A DNA stretch of 64,000 bases from positions 60,129,523 to 60,193,522 of the forward strand of contig CM043970.1 in assembly GCA_014529385.2 (NCBI GenBank). The letters are read 5' to 3'. The notes beneath the pieces are model-generated. The model ran no database searches and had not been told where the DNA came from. It saw only the letters and a list, made by a program, of their open reading frames with translations. Both the position numbers and the translations under genes were made by a program. Source of the DNA: Adiantum capillus-veneris. Its lineage: Eukaryota > Streptophyta > Polypodiopsida > Polypodiales > Pteridaceae. This document shows positions 21,520 through 32,771 of the stretch, in pieces; the first letter of the stretch is position 1; every line of letters starts with the position of its first letter.

Positions 21520-22980
21520 TGTAATGGAAATGGTCTATTAACTTTGAGAGTAGCGGAAATTAGAGATAGTACTTTTGTGAAATTATTTTGTGAGCATAGA
21601 GGGTGAACTTAATTGATGGTAGCAACATAAACATGGCATCTAGTTAACTTGGCATGAACAACACTTTTGCAAGAGAGAGAGTTTAGAGAACATGACAACA
21701 GTCGAGGACCAGATTTATGTGGAGTCGGTCCCCCCTCCAATAGGCATTTGTATTATAATTTCTCCCATTAAAGGAGACTTGGTACAATACAATCTTTGTG
21801 TTCCTTGTGACCTAGATGATGCAATGAAGATGGAAAGCTTCATGCATCACGAGCATAACATAAGATTTGTGGAAAGCATTAACTATCCCAAGCCTCAATC
21901 CCAAGGCCTCAAACACCTTCGAAGGTGGAGAGAGCTAGCGGGGAATGAGGGTAGGGAAGAGGAAGAAGAAACATTTCATAGGAGAAAGAACTAGTTCCTA
22001 ACTTATCATCACTCTTCTTGCTAGCATACATAATAGCATAGTAATGAAGATGGCAAGCTTAAGCATTAAATCATGGCTCTTGGTTGGATTTGCATTCCAT
22101 AGCCAAGAGTGTTGGTGTAGGCTCTCAACTTCTCTACTTGCTTGGAGAAGGAGATGGAGATCTTTCACTTTGTACTTCACACAATGAGAGTGTGTGTGGG
22201 AGAGTATACCCCTCAAGCAACCCCCTAGTTTTCTTTGGTCAACCCCCCTGTTGTAGCTCATGATTGAAGATGATTGAACCTCTCTAGGCCTAGCCAATCA
22301 CATGCAGGGGCATATCAAGCAACAAGGGTGGCCTTAGGACAAGTGTCCCCCTTTCCCCTTTGAGACAGAGGACTTGATAAATGCTAAAACAATCAATTTA
22401 ATCTACTTAATTATCATTGGACCCCTTGGGAGGCCAACCAATAGGCTTTAGGCACACCATGAGGGCAACATGAGGAGGAACTTGACAAAGTGTCCTAAAT
22501 GCTTTCTTTGTACCAAGATTACCTTGTGTGAGGGTGTATCTGTTCTCTCTCTACCCCCCTCTTGTAGGGCTAGCCCCCTCCTTGTAGGGATAGGCTTTGA
22601 CTTTTGCACACCTTACCTCAAGCACCTTAGTCAGCAAGCATGAAAAAGCACCTCAAGCTTGGGTGGTGTTCCCACAGGCACCTCAAGCTCCCTAGCCGGC
22701 AAGCACGACAAGCCCCTTAAGCACCTTAGTCAGCAAGCACAACAAGCACCTTAGTCATTAAGCACGACAAGCACCTTAGCCATCAATTACGACAAGCACC
22801 TCAAGCACCTTAAGCTTGGACTGGGTTCCCACCTCAAGCTTAGCCCTACCTTACCTAAGGTCAAAGGACTTTTTAACACTAACCTTTGGAGGTCTTTAAT
22901 GAAGCTAACCCTAAGGTCTTTAAGATCCATTAGTTAACTTGCTCTTTGACAGATCATCTCTCATTTGGGCCCCTTTACCA
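21520..22980 (-). repeat. Element D 5' LTR (right end unresolved) and flank
   Basis: The LTR must extend rightwards from 21520 because the primer site abuts it. I cannot fix its far end; only one copy is in the window. The open frame 21692-21994 on the plus strand has no recognisable domain. A minisatellite lies at 22616-22815. The rest, to the gag tail of element E near 22990, shows no gene. Confidence 0.45.
22616..22815. repeat. Minisatellite, about 25-bp unit
   Basis: Imperfect tandem copies of a unit like AAGCACCTTAGTCAGCAAGC followed by ACGAC, with variants carrying CTCAAG. About seven copies. Confidence 0.7.
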
Positions 22981-22989
22981 TTGGCCGTC

Positions 22990-24050
22990 TCACACTTCAC
23001 TCCCATAGCATCCACTTCTTCTACCTTCGCTTTTCCTTTGTGCTTCTCTCGAACTGACTCTTCTACCTTCGCCTTCCCTCAGGTGGTGGGGGTAGTGGCG
23101 GAATGAGAGGTTGGGGTGGTGGTTGCTGTTGTACACGTGGTGGCAGGCTTTGGCCCGGTGGGATTGGTCCTGGTTGCCTAGGTGGTGGTGGTCTTGCTCC
23201 TGGCGGAGAGATCTGATTCTATCTCCCCCCTCTATTGAAATTATGCCTCCTCGGGTGTGGGCAGTAGTACATTCCATGGCCGTCTTCCCTGCAGTTGTAA
23301 CAGTGGTACTCTGGGTTCTGCCTTCGTTGTCCCCTTCCTTGTTCTAGGTTTCTGCCAGATGCATGCCCTTGCTGCACCAAATGCACAGATAAACTCTCTA
23401 GTTGGGTGGTGATGCGACTCAGCAGATCTTGCTGTTCTTCTGATGCCTCCTGTGGTTGGACTCTATAATTGGCTATTACAGCCACTGGGGTTGGTCGGGC
23501 CGAGCTTGTTTCCTCTGACTCATTTACTCTTGCTTACATGCGCAGCTTCTTGTCTTTAAGGCGGGCTACTTCGACTGCCAACTCATATGTTGCAGGAAAC
23601 CTTCCCTTCACCTTCTCTCTAAGCGGCGACCATAGACGAGAAATGAAACGATCCTTCTTTAGGAAATTAGGCGCTCCTTCGCCTTCCTCCAGTGTGGAAA
23701 CCCATCTCTCCCATAAGTCCACAAACTTTGACTCGTAGGTGGCATACTCCAGTAGGCCTCCCTGCTTTAATTCTGTCAGTAGCTGCCATAGCTTCTCTGA
23801 GGTTGTGCCTCCACCAAACCTCTTTATAAAAGCAGCCCTTAACACATCCCCATGCATTCTTGGTAGCCTGGGGCAATGCATTATACCAGGACTTGGTCTC
23901 TACTTTCATTAGTAGAGGAAAAATTCTAAGTCGTGAAGCGTCGTCATCTTTGTTGGAGACGAGACAAGCAATGTCGAAATCATCCAAAAAGTCGGTGGTG
24001 AGATCCTCGCCTTTCTTTCCACTGAATGTGGGGAAAGAAACACTTGCCAT
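22990..24050 (-). pseudogene. Element E gag with zinc knuckle
   Basis: ATG at 24050 opens MASVSFPTFSGKKGEDL, followed by ETKSWYNALP, a capsid signature. A frame change near 23860 leads to VLRAAFIKRFGGG, LEYATYESKFVDLWERW and a coiled region, then the zinc knuckle CYNCREDGHGMYYC (C-x2-C-x4-H-x4-C) near 23260. A proline-rich tail in another frame follows. This is retrotransposon gag, probably Ty3/gypsy by its Retrotrans_gag pattern. No pol is present; element D lies to the left. Confidence 0.75.
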
Positions 24051-25413
24051 GGTGGTGACTCGGGAAATTACAAACCTTTTTTCTTTTTTCCTCTTTTTTT
24101 AATTTATTTATTACATCAACAGCAGCGGCTCATAGCGGCTTTTTACAGGGGTGGATGGATAGGTTAAAACAGGATAAAAATAGAGACATTAAAGGAATGA
24201 TGGTAATCTAGTATGGGGAGAATGATAGGGTTCGGGGAATTGAGGATTTCTCCTAGTACCGCCACACCGAATAGGTAAACAATCTTCTGTTGGTAGAAGA
24301 CTTTCCTATCTACATAGATATTCACATGCATATGTTGCAGGAATATGAATGGGAATGCCGTCGGTCCGTTTTCCATCATGCACAGAGGGTGGAATACTTA
24401 CTTATACTCTTACCGTGCCAGTGTTGATGAGTCGGCACATCCACAAGAGGTTGTCGCCTTTCATGGGCTTTACCTTTCCTTCGCTGCTCAGCACGTACAG
24501 GGTGATGGCGACGTGTCTGACCACTCCTAGCCTTTTGGCTAACAGCAATTGTAGGTAATTTTCGTAATCGGCGTGTTGCATGAATTCTACTCCATTCAGC
24601 TGTAGCTCGTCTCTAGTCCACTGGGTCTCTCCCGTGGTAGAGAGCTTCTTCAGGATAAGTTGTACAGGGAGAGGAGTAAGGTCCTCCACTCGCTTCCCAA
24701 AACAGCGAGAGCAGTAGCCGAACCACTCTTCTCTAGGACATGGGAATCTTCTTACCACTTGTTCTTCTGGATTGTCGAAGTGGATTGGTAGCACTCGCAT
24801 GCGTCGTGCAAATCGGTAGGCGACCTTCCGCTGCTTAGCTTAGGATGACTTCTTCTTTGACAAAGTGGGTACAACCCAGCTCTCTGAGCTTGAAGCACTT
24901 GCTTGGCCATATGCCTCTCCCTTCGGGGTCATGTGTTTCCAGGCTAGCCTATTTTCTCCTTGCCTTTGGCTCGAGCAGCCCCTTTAGGCCACTTTGGAGA
25001 TATCTTTGACTGCAGTTTCTTTAGGGAAAAGAGGCCTCACCGTTTGCTTCCCTTCCTTGACGTGAATGATTTCTTTGCGATGAATGTCGATGTAGATGAC
25101 TTCAACCCTTTTGCTGCCTTCGTTGCTGGCACTCATCGACCGTGTGCCTTGGTTGACAACAGTGATGGCACTTCACCAATCTCCCACCTGATGCTTTCAA
25201 TTTATAGTTAGAACGAGCGACACGAGATGGAGAATTTACCTCTTGAACGGTGATGACACTGCAGCCTGGCAGTAGCACCTCAATGAAGGCGGCTAGTGCC
25301 TCCTTCGTCTCCTCTTCTTCCGTCCTCCAGTTAGAGAACTCCTTCAGCCACTCGTCTATGATTGATAGTGGGCGTCACTTTTAGCATTGTAAACTGAAGG
25401 GTTTTAGAAAAAC
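24051..25413 (-). promoter_or_regulatory. Element E leader with an unassigned ORF
   Basis: 1.36 kb between primer site and gag ATG on the minus strand. It holds the open frame at 24402-24800 (separate entry) and other broken frames; no other signal is seen. Confidence 0.4.
24402..24800 (-). CDS. Unassigned ORF upstream of element E gag
   Basis: 133 residues with ATG, starting MRVLPIHFDNPEEQVVRRFP and containing WFGYCSRCFGKR and a leucine-rich stretch NYLQLLLAKRLGVV. A shifted frame at 24164-24379 may continue it. I do not recognise it. It may be a leader-encoded extra protein of element E, or captured sequence. Confidence 0.3.
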   Translation of the reverse strand: MRVLPIHFDNPEEQVVRRFPCPREEWFGYCSRCFGKRVEDLTPLPVQLILKKLSTTGETQWTRDELQLNGVEFMQHADYENYLQLLLAKRLGVVRHVAITLYVLSSEGKVKPMKGDNLLWMCRLINTGTVRV

Positions 25414-25414
25414 C

Positions 25415-25433
25415 CTCCTCAGTGGGGGCACCA
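25415..25433 (-). other. Element E possible primer binding site
   Basis: Minus strand reads TGGTGCCCCCACTGAGGAG two bases after an LTR-like end (...CGTCA). It does not match the Met or Asp sites; it would need a tRNA ending CTCCTCAGTGGGGGCACCA. The right distance from gag supports the call. Confidence 0.4.
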
Positions 25434-25435
25434 AA

Positions 25436-25590
25436 TGACGGACGCAAAGCGGACCCCGAATCCCGACGGCCTCTAAAACGCCCGGGGCCGAATGGCGCGC
25501 CTCGAGCCTGCTGTCACGGTAAAGTGAACAGGGGGCACCACCTAGCTTTGAGCGGCTAGGACACAAAACCACGATGATATGAACACCGCA
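25436..25590 (-). repeat. Element E 5' LTR, inner end only
   Basis: TGACGGACGC on the plus strand starts directly right of the putative primer site. GC-rich, then runs into microsatellites. The other end of the LTR was not found, so its length is unknown. Confidence 0.35.
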
Positions 25591-25595
25591 AGCCT

Positions 25596-25616
25596 ACACA
25601 CACACACACACGCACA

Positions 25617-25707
<91 letters not shown>
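25596..25707. repeat. (CA)n-(GA)n compound microsatellite
   Basis: About 38 bp of CA repeats with one CG, then about 74 bp of pure GA. Apparent poly-RE or poly-SL reading frames across it are artefacts. Confidence 0.95.
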
Positions 25708-25710
<3 letters not shown>

Positions 25711-26715
25711 TTGCAAATGATGAAAACCCTCGGGGGTGTGAGGGTGAATTATTTCTGTAATATTTACAAGGTGGCATGCCGTGGTGGTAGAGGGGTAGGG
25801 GGGGGGAGGTGGTACAACCTACTTGGTGCGTTCCCCTAGGCGGCTCAATGATTGTGAATACTTACCACCAAGAGTGTGCATACGTGTGTGCATCGACCAT
25901 TGGAGTCGAGAGATGGATGTGGTTCCCTTCGCATGGTGCAATTCCCAAGGCAAACCCAACACACAAGCCCCCTCCCCGTGATGGTGATAGTGTCAATCCT
26001 TCCTACTACACTCTACCAAATGCTTGGTTCCTCATGAATTGCCCCCCCCCCCCGATAGTGACCCCTCAGTGCCAATTTATAGGTGTTGGCTGCTTGGATT
26101 ATCGTAATCCCAGTGTGGTTAGGGTAAGCTTAATCGGGGAGACAAAGCAAGTGGTGGGCCCGGTGTGGTTGACCCTTGCTTTGTTTTGGGAGGTTATTAA
26201 AAGATGGGAATCTCTAGGTGGGCCTTTGTGACCATCACCTAGAGAGAGGATATTTACAAAAAAATGGAAATTTACAATGGCGCGGGTGAAAACTGAAGAT
26301 AATGATGAAAACAACCTATAAATTACTGGGATGGCGTCGTGGTTGCGTGTTCCCGACGAATGGCATGCTGCCGGTGCATCGATGTCGAGCGTACTTCTTT
26401 TCGGAGTCGGCCGGGGCATGCCTTCGGCACATTATCTCTTTTTGTTGTTGCCGGCGCGTGCTTTGGACCCTTCTTCTTTTGTTTGTTGATGTTGTAGTCG
26501 TTTTTCCTTGTATTTGTGGTGCGATGCGTATATGCGTGTGTCTGTATGTATTCGTGCATGAGGGCGGGTGTGTGTGTTTTGTATAGGTATGTGTGTGCGA
26601 AAACGTGCGTGGGAAGGGGGGCTTTATATATATAATGTATATATAGTTTTTTTGTTTTTTTGTTTTTCTTGTTGGTGGCGGATGGCCGGCGGCCTGTTTT
26701 TGCGCAAGGCGGATG
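25708..26715. other. No recognisable gene
   Basis: Contains a 14-bp poly-C at about 26041-26054 and mixed sequence. Open frames (for example 25809-26231) have no domain or homologous partner in the window. It may be part of the element E LTR. Confidence 0.4.
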
Positions 26716-26828
26716 GGGGGGGGGGGAAATAGGGGTAGAGAGTGTGTGTGTGGTGTGTGTGTGTGTGTGTGTGTGTGCATGTAGGTAGGGTGTGTGTGTG
26801 TATTGTGTGTGTGTGTGTGTGTGTGTGT

Positions 26829-26863
<35 letters not shown>

Positions 26864-27032
26864 TGCGGACGGCGCGAGGCCCGGGTGTGTGTGTGTGTGT
26901 AATATGCGGACTGCGCCTGTGCGCACAACGCCGATGGGAGAGAGGGGAGAGGGGGGGGGGGGGGGGGGTGATTGATTGTGTGTGTGTGTGTGTGTGTATT
27001 GTGTGAGAGGGTGGTCCTATGCGACGCTGCCC

Positions 27033-27119
<87 letters not shown>

Positions 27120-27692
27120 TCCTTGCTTGCGTGGCCTGAGCGCCCGGGTGAGAGAGAGAGAGAGTATCCGCACTGAGGTTGAGAGAGAGTGTGTGAGGGA
27201 GAGGGAGGGGTGAGGCTTTGGGATAAGAGAGAGAGAGAGAGAGAGTGTGTGTGAGGGAGAGGGAGGGGTGAGGTGGGGAGTGGGGTATGGGAGATGTGTG
27301 GGTGAGAGGGAGAGGGGGGGGTTCATTGTCTTGCGTGGGAGCTTGAGGACGAGGGGGGGGGGGGGGGGGGGGGAATGAGGCCAAGGGGAGGGGAATGAGG
27401 CCGATGGAGGGTGAGGCGAGCGGGTGGGGAAGAGGGAGGAGGGGTCGGGGAGGGAATATTAGCGGGCCAAAGGGGGGGTAGGGAATGAGTGGTAGGGGGT
27501 GTAATGTGAGGGGGAATGTAAAGGTGAGTGTAAAAGTACGGAGAGCGGAAGGGGGGGGGGGGGGGGGGGGGGGTTTCCATGCGGCTCACACAGAGGGAGC
27601 ACGAGAGAGGGGTCGGGAGTTTTTTTAGAGCTTCTGCCTGGCCGGGGAAGGTAAATTGGGAGAGAGAGATATTAGGGAAGGGGTATGTAGGG

Positions 27693-27744
<52 letters not shown>

Positions 27745-27835
27745 TTTATCCAATGCCCGTAGGACGGGGGGGGGGGGGGGGGGAGGGGAATGAAGCTACG
27801 GTGGGGGGGGTACTGAGAGTGGGGGGAGGGGGGTG
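26716..27835. repeat. Purine/G-rich and GT microsatellite cluster
   Basis: (GT)n at about 26741-26868 with interruptions and again 26977-27000, (GA)n at about 27035-27114, 27229-27246 and 27699-27740, and G-runs of 10-23 bases near 26716, 26952, 27354, 27551 and 27768. The plus strand is almost all purine from 27030 to 27835. No gene. Confidence 0.9.
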
Positions 27836-28483
27836 AAATGAGTATTTTTTTCTTTGATTTCCGAAAGTCGGCTATCAGGAGGATACAAGCTCAATGGAAG
27901 ATATACATCTTGCTACTAATATATTGATTGAAAAATGTGTCCTACGCAAAAATACAATGCATGGAGAGCCACCTATATACAATTGTTTTGTGCAAGGAGG
28001 ACATGTGTTGAAAAAACTTTTAAAAAAAGTTTATACTCCAAGAAATATCTTCCCTATGAAATTTTAGTAGGCCCAGCATGTATGCTAAATTTTCTTAGGG
28101 AGTACACAAGTGCAATGGAGGAAATGATTTTTGTTCACACCAAAGGAATAATTGAAAACAAAAATGTATCGTTAGGCCCTCTAAGCATCATTTTGAATTG
28201 AAGGTCAAGCTCACAATTTTGGGCAAAATCGAGAAGAAAAAATTGAGGTTTAGAGGAATCTTGGGGTATATATATGGCATGTCAACTACTATGAGCCTTG
28301 AATTTGTACACAATGATCAAATCCATGCAAAAGAGTGATCTTTTGTCTCCTAGTTTGTGCAAAATGAGTGCATTTTAATAGCGAGATTTTTATTTCGTGC
28401 TTTTTGAATGAAAGCACCATTTTTGAGCTTTTTCAAAATAATCCTTTAGAAAGAGAAAAAGAATTGTATATGTGACTAAATAT
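27836..28483. other. No recognisable gene
   Basis: AT-rich unique-looking sequence. The frame at 27935-28201 has an ATG and 88 codons but no domain I recognise and no partner, so it is not called. Confidence 0.4.
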
Positions 28484-28580
28484 TTGTGTATATATGTGTG
28501 TATGTGTGTGTGCATGTATGTATACATACATACACACATAGATGTGTGTGTGTGTGTGTATATATAGACACATACATATA

Positions 28581-28620
<40 letters not shown>
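28484..28620. repeat. TG/TA and (GA)n microsatellites
   Basis: Alternating TG and TA from 28484 to about 28580, then (GA)n about 28584-28620. Confidence 0.9.
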
Positions 28621-28622
<2 letters not shown>

Positions 28623-28639
28623 TTTAGAAACAATAAACT

Positions 28640-28770
28640 ATACAATAAACCCAATATGTTGTTACACATGGAATTCTTCCATCCTAGAAGTCCTTACGTT
28701 ACTTATAAACCCAACATGATCCCAATGAGTTGTTACACATGGCTACCTTCCATTCTAAAGTTCCTTAACT
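28640..28770. repeat. Tandem pair of about 65-bp units
   Basis: Two copies share ATAAACCCAA, GTTGTTACACATGG and CTTCCATxCTAxAAGT. The second has a small insertion. No coding function seen. Confidence 0.6.
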
Positions 28771-29164
28771 CACTCGCTTGGGGTAAATCATGGATGTTAT
28801 AAACCTCATATTAGTCATATTACATTCATGCATTGTATGGTGATTGGAGCCATTGATGATGGAAGTCAATCCACGAGAGAGGGATTGCTAGCCCATTGCA
28901 ACGTGCTAGATGATTGTCTTTTATAGGCCATTCTAGAGCTACTAAACAAACTACAAATAGAAAAGGATGAGAGTTTCAAATGCAATAGAAAGGTGCGCTT
29001 CATGAACTAGGGGTGCCAAAAGAATCATTCCACCCTCAAAAGTGCCTAGAAATTTTATCTGTCTCGACACGTACTCCACGACTCTCTCTATACACATAAC
29101 ATCAATGGGATGTGATCCAAACGTGGGAAGTAAGAGCAAGCAATGGTGTTTGTGTCTTGACTTG

Positions 29165-29221
<57 letters not shown>

Positions 29222-29307
29222 TGACCTTGGGAGATAAGGACTTCCAGTAGAGATGTATGCTCATCTTGAGCAAATTGTAAATTAAACCATGTAATATAAG
29301 AATCTTT

Positions 29308-29374
<67 letters not shown>

Positions 29375-29462
29375 TGAACTTGGGAGATAAGGACTTTCAG
29401 TAGAGATGTATGCTCATCTTGAGCAAATTGTAAATTAAACCATGTAATATAAGATTTTTTTC

Positions 29463-29500
<38 letters not shown>
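29165..29500. repeat. Tandem duplication of unit plus (GA)n
   Basis: (GA)n at about 29165-29218, 29311-29371 and 29466-29498 separate two near-identical 85-bp units (29219-29305 and 29372-29460), each starting ATAATGA(C/A)CTTGGGAGATA. Only a few differences between the units, so the duplication is recent. Confidence 0.9.
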
Positions 29501-29502
<2 letters not shown>

Positions 29503-29817
29503 GAAGGGAGAATTTGTTGACACAGACCGTCCATTCGGCCTTGTTTTTAGATCTCTCGATCAGGGTTTTTCCGCCGAAAGACCTTTGGCTCCTCTTGGTA
29601 CTTGTGATCATTGGCCATGCCTTGACCATTTACATGCACATTGCATTATGAAGTTGTGTCAATATACTTGCCAATTTTCACTAATTGCAAGATGGATTGT
29701 GCAAGTAGAAGCGAGATCACCCTATCTTTCACTACAGCCTACATTTGCAGCCTACTTGCACGTGGAAGCTACTCTAGCTAGTTGATTATGAGTATGTCAT
29801 TATATGTCTAAAGCCCG
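29501..29817. other. No recognisable gene; left of element B LTR
   Basis: No domain in the 29501-29785 frame. The left end of the LTR of B may lie here. Confidence 0.3.
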
Positions 29818-30708
29818 TATAAATGGATGCTATTTGGTGGACACAGCGGAATGTCACTTAAAAGGCGGATATACACCAAGCTTTGTTGTACTCAATCATT
29901 TTTTCAAAAGAAGCGATGTAATTCTGCTAATGAGGATTCTCAAATTGTAATATAATCTATCATTCCCTCTTAGTCTCTCTGAGCCTACAAACCATGTAAG
30001 TGGCCGAATGGCAGTGGGAAAGAGTCCCAAGCTCGTAAGTATAAACCCTTAGTTTTGTAAGAAACACTATCATTATCTTTGGAAGTAATTGGACGTTGGC
30101 TGACAGCTGCCTTGCTGCTACAAACTATAATCAATCTTTCTCCTTGTCTGGTAATTAGAATTTGATTCCGATTATCACATTGTGCTCCTTGTCTCTTGCT
30201 CTTCAATCTAAGTGTAATCATTCTCAATTCTGTTGTGGTTTGCGACATCTTGTTTGTGAGCTAATTACATTGTTTTGAGGTCTTAATGGTTGTTTTTTTA
30301 TGTTTTGACCTTGGAAAAGTGTTTCTATGATTGAGGGGAACCTTTTTGTGTAGTTCTGTGTCAGTTTTCTATACATTTTTTTTGGGATGGATTGTGATTT
30401 ATGTACCTTCCCAGATGACTACCAAACCTGGTAGAAATATGTCCTTAGGTGTTGTAATACCTCTCCTTTAGTTTTGTTGCATTCCGAATTCGTTTGGATG
30501 CCGAAAAGGCGTGATGACCTAGACCGGCGAGATTGGACATAAACTGATTTTTGCAGAAGTATGAATAGTCCTTTAGGTTCACTTTGCTGAGATCGACGAT
30601 CCCATCATGTCTCCATGCCCCATCCCAAGTCACTTCCTTGCATATTGACACTATGTTAGTAAGAAAAAGCTATGCTGCAGACGTTCGTCGCGGGGCGATC
30701 CGCTAACA
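29818..30708 (+). repeat. Element B 5' LTR, left end unresolved
   Basis: Ends GCTAACA directly before a primer site. TATAAAT at 29818-29824 is a plausible TATA box, so the LTR begins somewhat left of it. GATCGACGATCC near 30591-30602 resembles the palindrome core of B's leader (GGATCACGATCC). No second copy is in the window. Confidence 0.55.
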
Positions 30709-30709
30709 T

Positions 30710-30727
30710 TGGTGCCGTTGCCGGGGA
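30710..30727 (+). other. Element B primer binding site, Asp-tRNA-like
   Basis: TGGTGCCGTTGCCGGGGA, one mismatch from the tRNA-Asp site used by Tat/Athila-type elements, one base after the LTR end. Confidence 0.8.
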
Positions 30728-31065
30728 AGTCGATCTTTAGGTGGTGAGTGACTTAGTTGTACAAAAAATTCCTTCTAAAGATTTTGACACCCATTCCGTT
30801 TACACTTAGATAGTAAAGCAGCTAGACATAGGTTTAGTGCTTCGTAGAGACTGGAGTCCAGGACCAGCCAGTGCTACTCCTTATGAACAAAGAAAGCTGC
30901 GAGTGAAGTACAAAAGAGTATTTTGTTCTTTGATTTTCCCATGCTTGGAGAGGACTGTTTCACCATACACTTCGTTATCGTTTCTGTATTGTTAAATTCA
31001 TTTATGTTTGTGCATTTACTTCAGTTTATAGGAGTAGGTTAAGTAACAAATTCCGCCATCAATTG
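30728..31065 (+). promoter_or_regulatory. Element B leader, left of C2
   Basis: Non-coding. It continues right of C2 at 36154; the AATTG target duplication (31061-31065 and 36154-36158) joins the two halves. Confidence 0.6.
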
Positions 31066-31294
31066 TGTTGGAATTAGGGTTGCGGAGAAACACACACAAC
31101 TTGGAGAAGACGAAGGAAGCTCTAGGCACACAACTGAGAGTGTATTACTTAGTGTGCAATGGAAACATAGATAGAACTAGAGTGATGGATGTATATACAA
31201 TGCACAGGGGGAAAAAAACCTCCTAAAGAGGGAAAAAATGCCTCGACAGTCCTAGTATGTTTTCACACATCACTACCACATGTATATGGTAACA
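31066..31294 (-). repeat. C2 3' LTR
   Basis: TG..CA ends, 229 bp, roughly 10% different from the 5' LTR, pointing to an old insertion. The minus strand has a TATATAC block near the middle. Confidence 0.9.
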
Positions 31295-31296
31295 AA

Positions 31297-31304
31297 TCCC
31301 CCCC
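31297..31304 (-). other. C2 polypurine tract
   Basis: Minus strand GGGGGGGA next to the 3' LTR. Confidence 0.7.
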
Positions 31305-31369
31305 GGACTGAGGCCGTGAATGAGAGCTGGCACATGAGTAAAGGGAGGTGTCATGCCTTGAGGACATGA

Positions 31370-32149
31370 TCAGTCCACAAAGGGGAGTAAGCCCAAAGCT
31401 TTCCAGAAAGCTTCGTGCTTCTCACGAGACAATGCCTTTGTGAAAAGGTCTGTAAGGTTGTCCTGTGTTGGCACATAAGCCAAGCTGATCTCTCCTGATG
31501 AGAGCCTTTCCCTGACATAGTGGTAATGCACCTCAGTGTGCTTTGTGCGAGCATGAAAAATTGGGCTCCTCGCAACTGCCAATGCGCTCTGATTGTCAAT
31601 GTAGGTAGTGTTGACAGTGTCCTGTCCAACACCCAAATCAACCATAAGGTGTCTGAGCCATACACACTCAATTGTAGCTATGAAGACTGCCTTGTACTCA
31701 GCCTCACAGCTAGAAGTGTCCACAATAGGTTGCTTCTTGCTCAAAAATGGTATGCATGAACTGCCAAGCATGAAACAAAAACCACTTGTGGACACTCGCG
31801 TGTCAAAACAACAAGCCCAATCTGAGTCCAAAAAAGCATGTAAGTCTGGTGGCAATAATCCCCCCTTGGGATAAAACAAGCCAAGATGTAAAGTGCCACT
31901 AAGGTAGTGGAAAATCCTCCTGACAGCCTGCCAATGCTTAGACCCTGGGCTATGCATAAATCTGCTAATATGTAAGACTGCAAATTCAATATCCGGCCTC
32001 ATGTTGCATACATAAATGAGACAACCAACAACAGTTTGGTAAAGAGTGACATCAGCAGGATCACCAACATCATGTAGACTTAACTTCAAACGTGTTTCCA
32101 TGGGAGTGGCAATAGGTTTGCAATCCTCAAGTTCAAACTTACATAGCAA
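31370..32149 (-). pseudogene. C2 RNase H region
   Basis: A single open frame of 259 residues: YQTVVGCLIYVCNMRPDIEF, FMHSPGSKHWQ, SDWACCFDTRVSTSGFC, SSCEAEYKA, DNQSALAVAR, HVHYHYV-type segment and LVTIYIPTQDNLTDLFTKAL-like end. It overlaps RT by ten bases in another frame, so one small frameshift separates them. Degrades RNA in the hybrid. Confidence 0.85.
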
Positions 32150-32771
32150 ACTTACATAGCAATGTCTCTATGTAACTTTTCGGACACAAGGCAATACCAC
32201 CATCACACTGCTTAAACTGTATGCCCAAGTAATGGTGCAACATCCCCAAATCTTTCATCTTGAAAGTAGCATTCAAATCAGCCTTAAATTCAGCAATATG
32301 TCTCTCATTTGGTCTAGTGATCAGTAAATCATCTACATAAAGAACCACAATGAGAAGTACATCACCATCATGCTTTACATACAATGTGCTTTCTGCTCGA
32401 ATATTATGAAAGCCTCGTTTGACCAAATGAGTGTCAACTTTCTCATACCAAGCACGAGGAGATTGCTTCAACTCATTCAAAGCCTTCTTACATCTACACA
32501 CTTTGTCCTCTTGTCCTTTCTTGACAAAACCGCGAGGCTGTGTTACATAAACTTCCTCAAATATATCACCATTCAAGAAAGCGGTAACAATGTCTGATTG
32601 ATGTACATCCCAACCAAAATGAGCTACCAATGCACGCAGAAAATGCACAGTAGTGATATGACAAGTGGGAGCAAAAGTCTCTTCATAATCTATGCCTTTT
32701 TGCTGTGCATAACCCTTTGCAACAAGTGGAGCCTTATGGTGATTGATCTCACCATCCGGCTTGCGTTTCAA
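32139..32771 (-). pseudogene. C2 reverse transcriptase
   Basis: KRKPDGEINHHKAPLVAKGY, VHQSDIVTAFLNGD, LKQSPRAWYEK and the catalytic LYVDDLLIT with intact YVDD. 210 residues open. The start (KWVYKL) lies in another frame near 32800. Confidence 0.9.

Noticed and set aside
21692-21994. 100-residue plus-strand frame
   Set aside because: Lies in the presumed LTR of D on the opposite strand; no domain recognised.
26316-27384. Two minus-strand open frames of more than 330 residues, rich in Ser-Leu and His-Thr
   Set aside because: They are translations of GA and GT microsatellites and G-runs, with no domain; open only because the repeats contain no stop.
27935-28201. 88-residue frame in unique sequence
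   Set aside because: Has an ATG but no recognisable motif or supporting signal.
29985-30651. Minus-strand frames across the B LTR
   Set aside because: No motif; lie antisense to an LTR with primer site on the plus strand.
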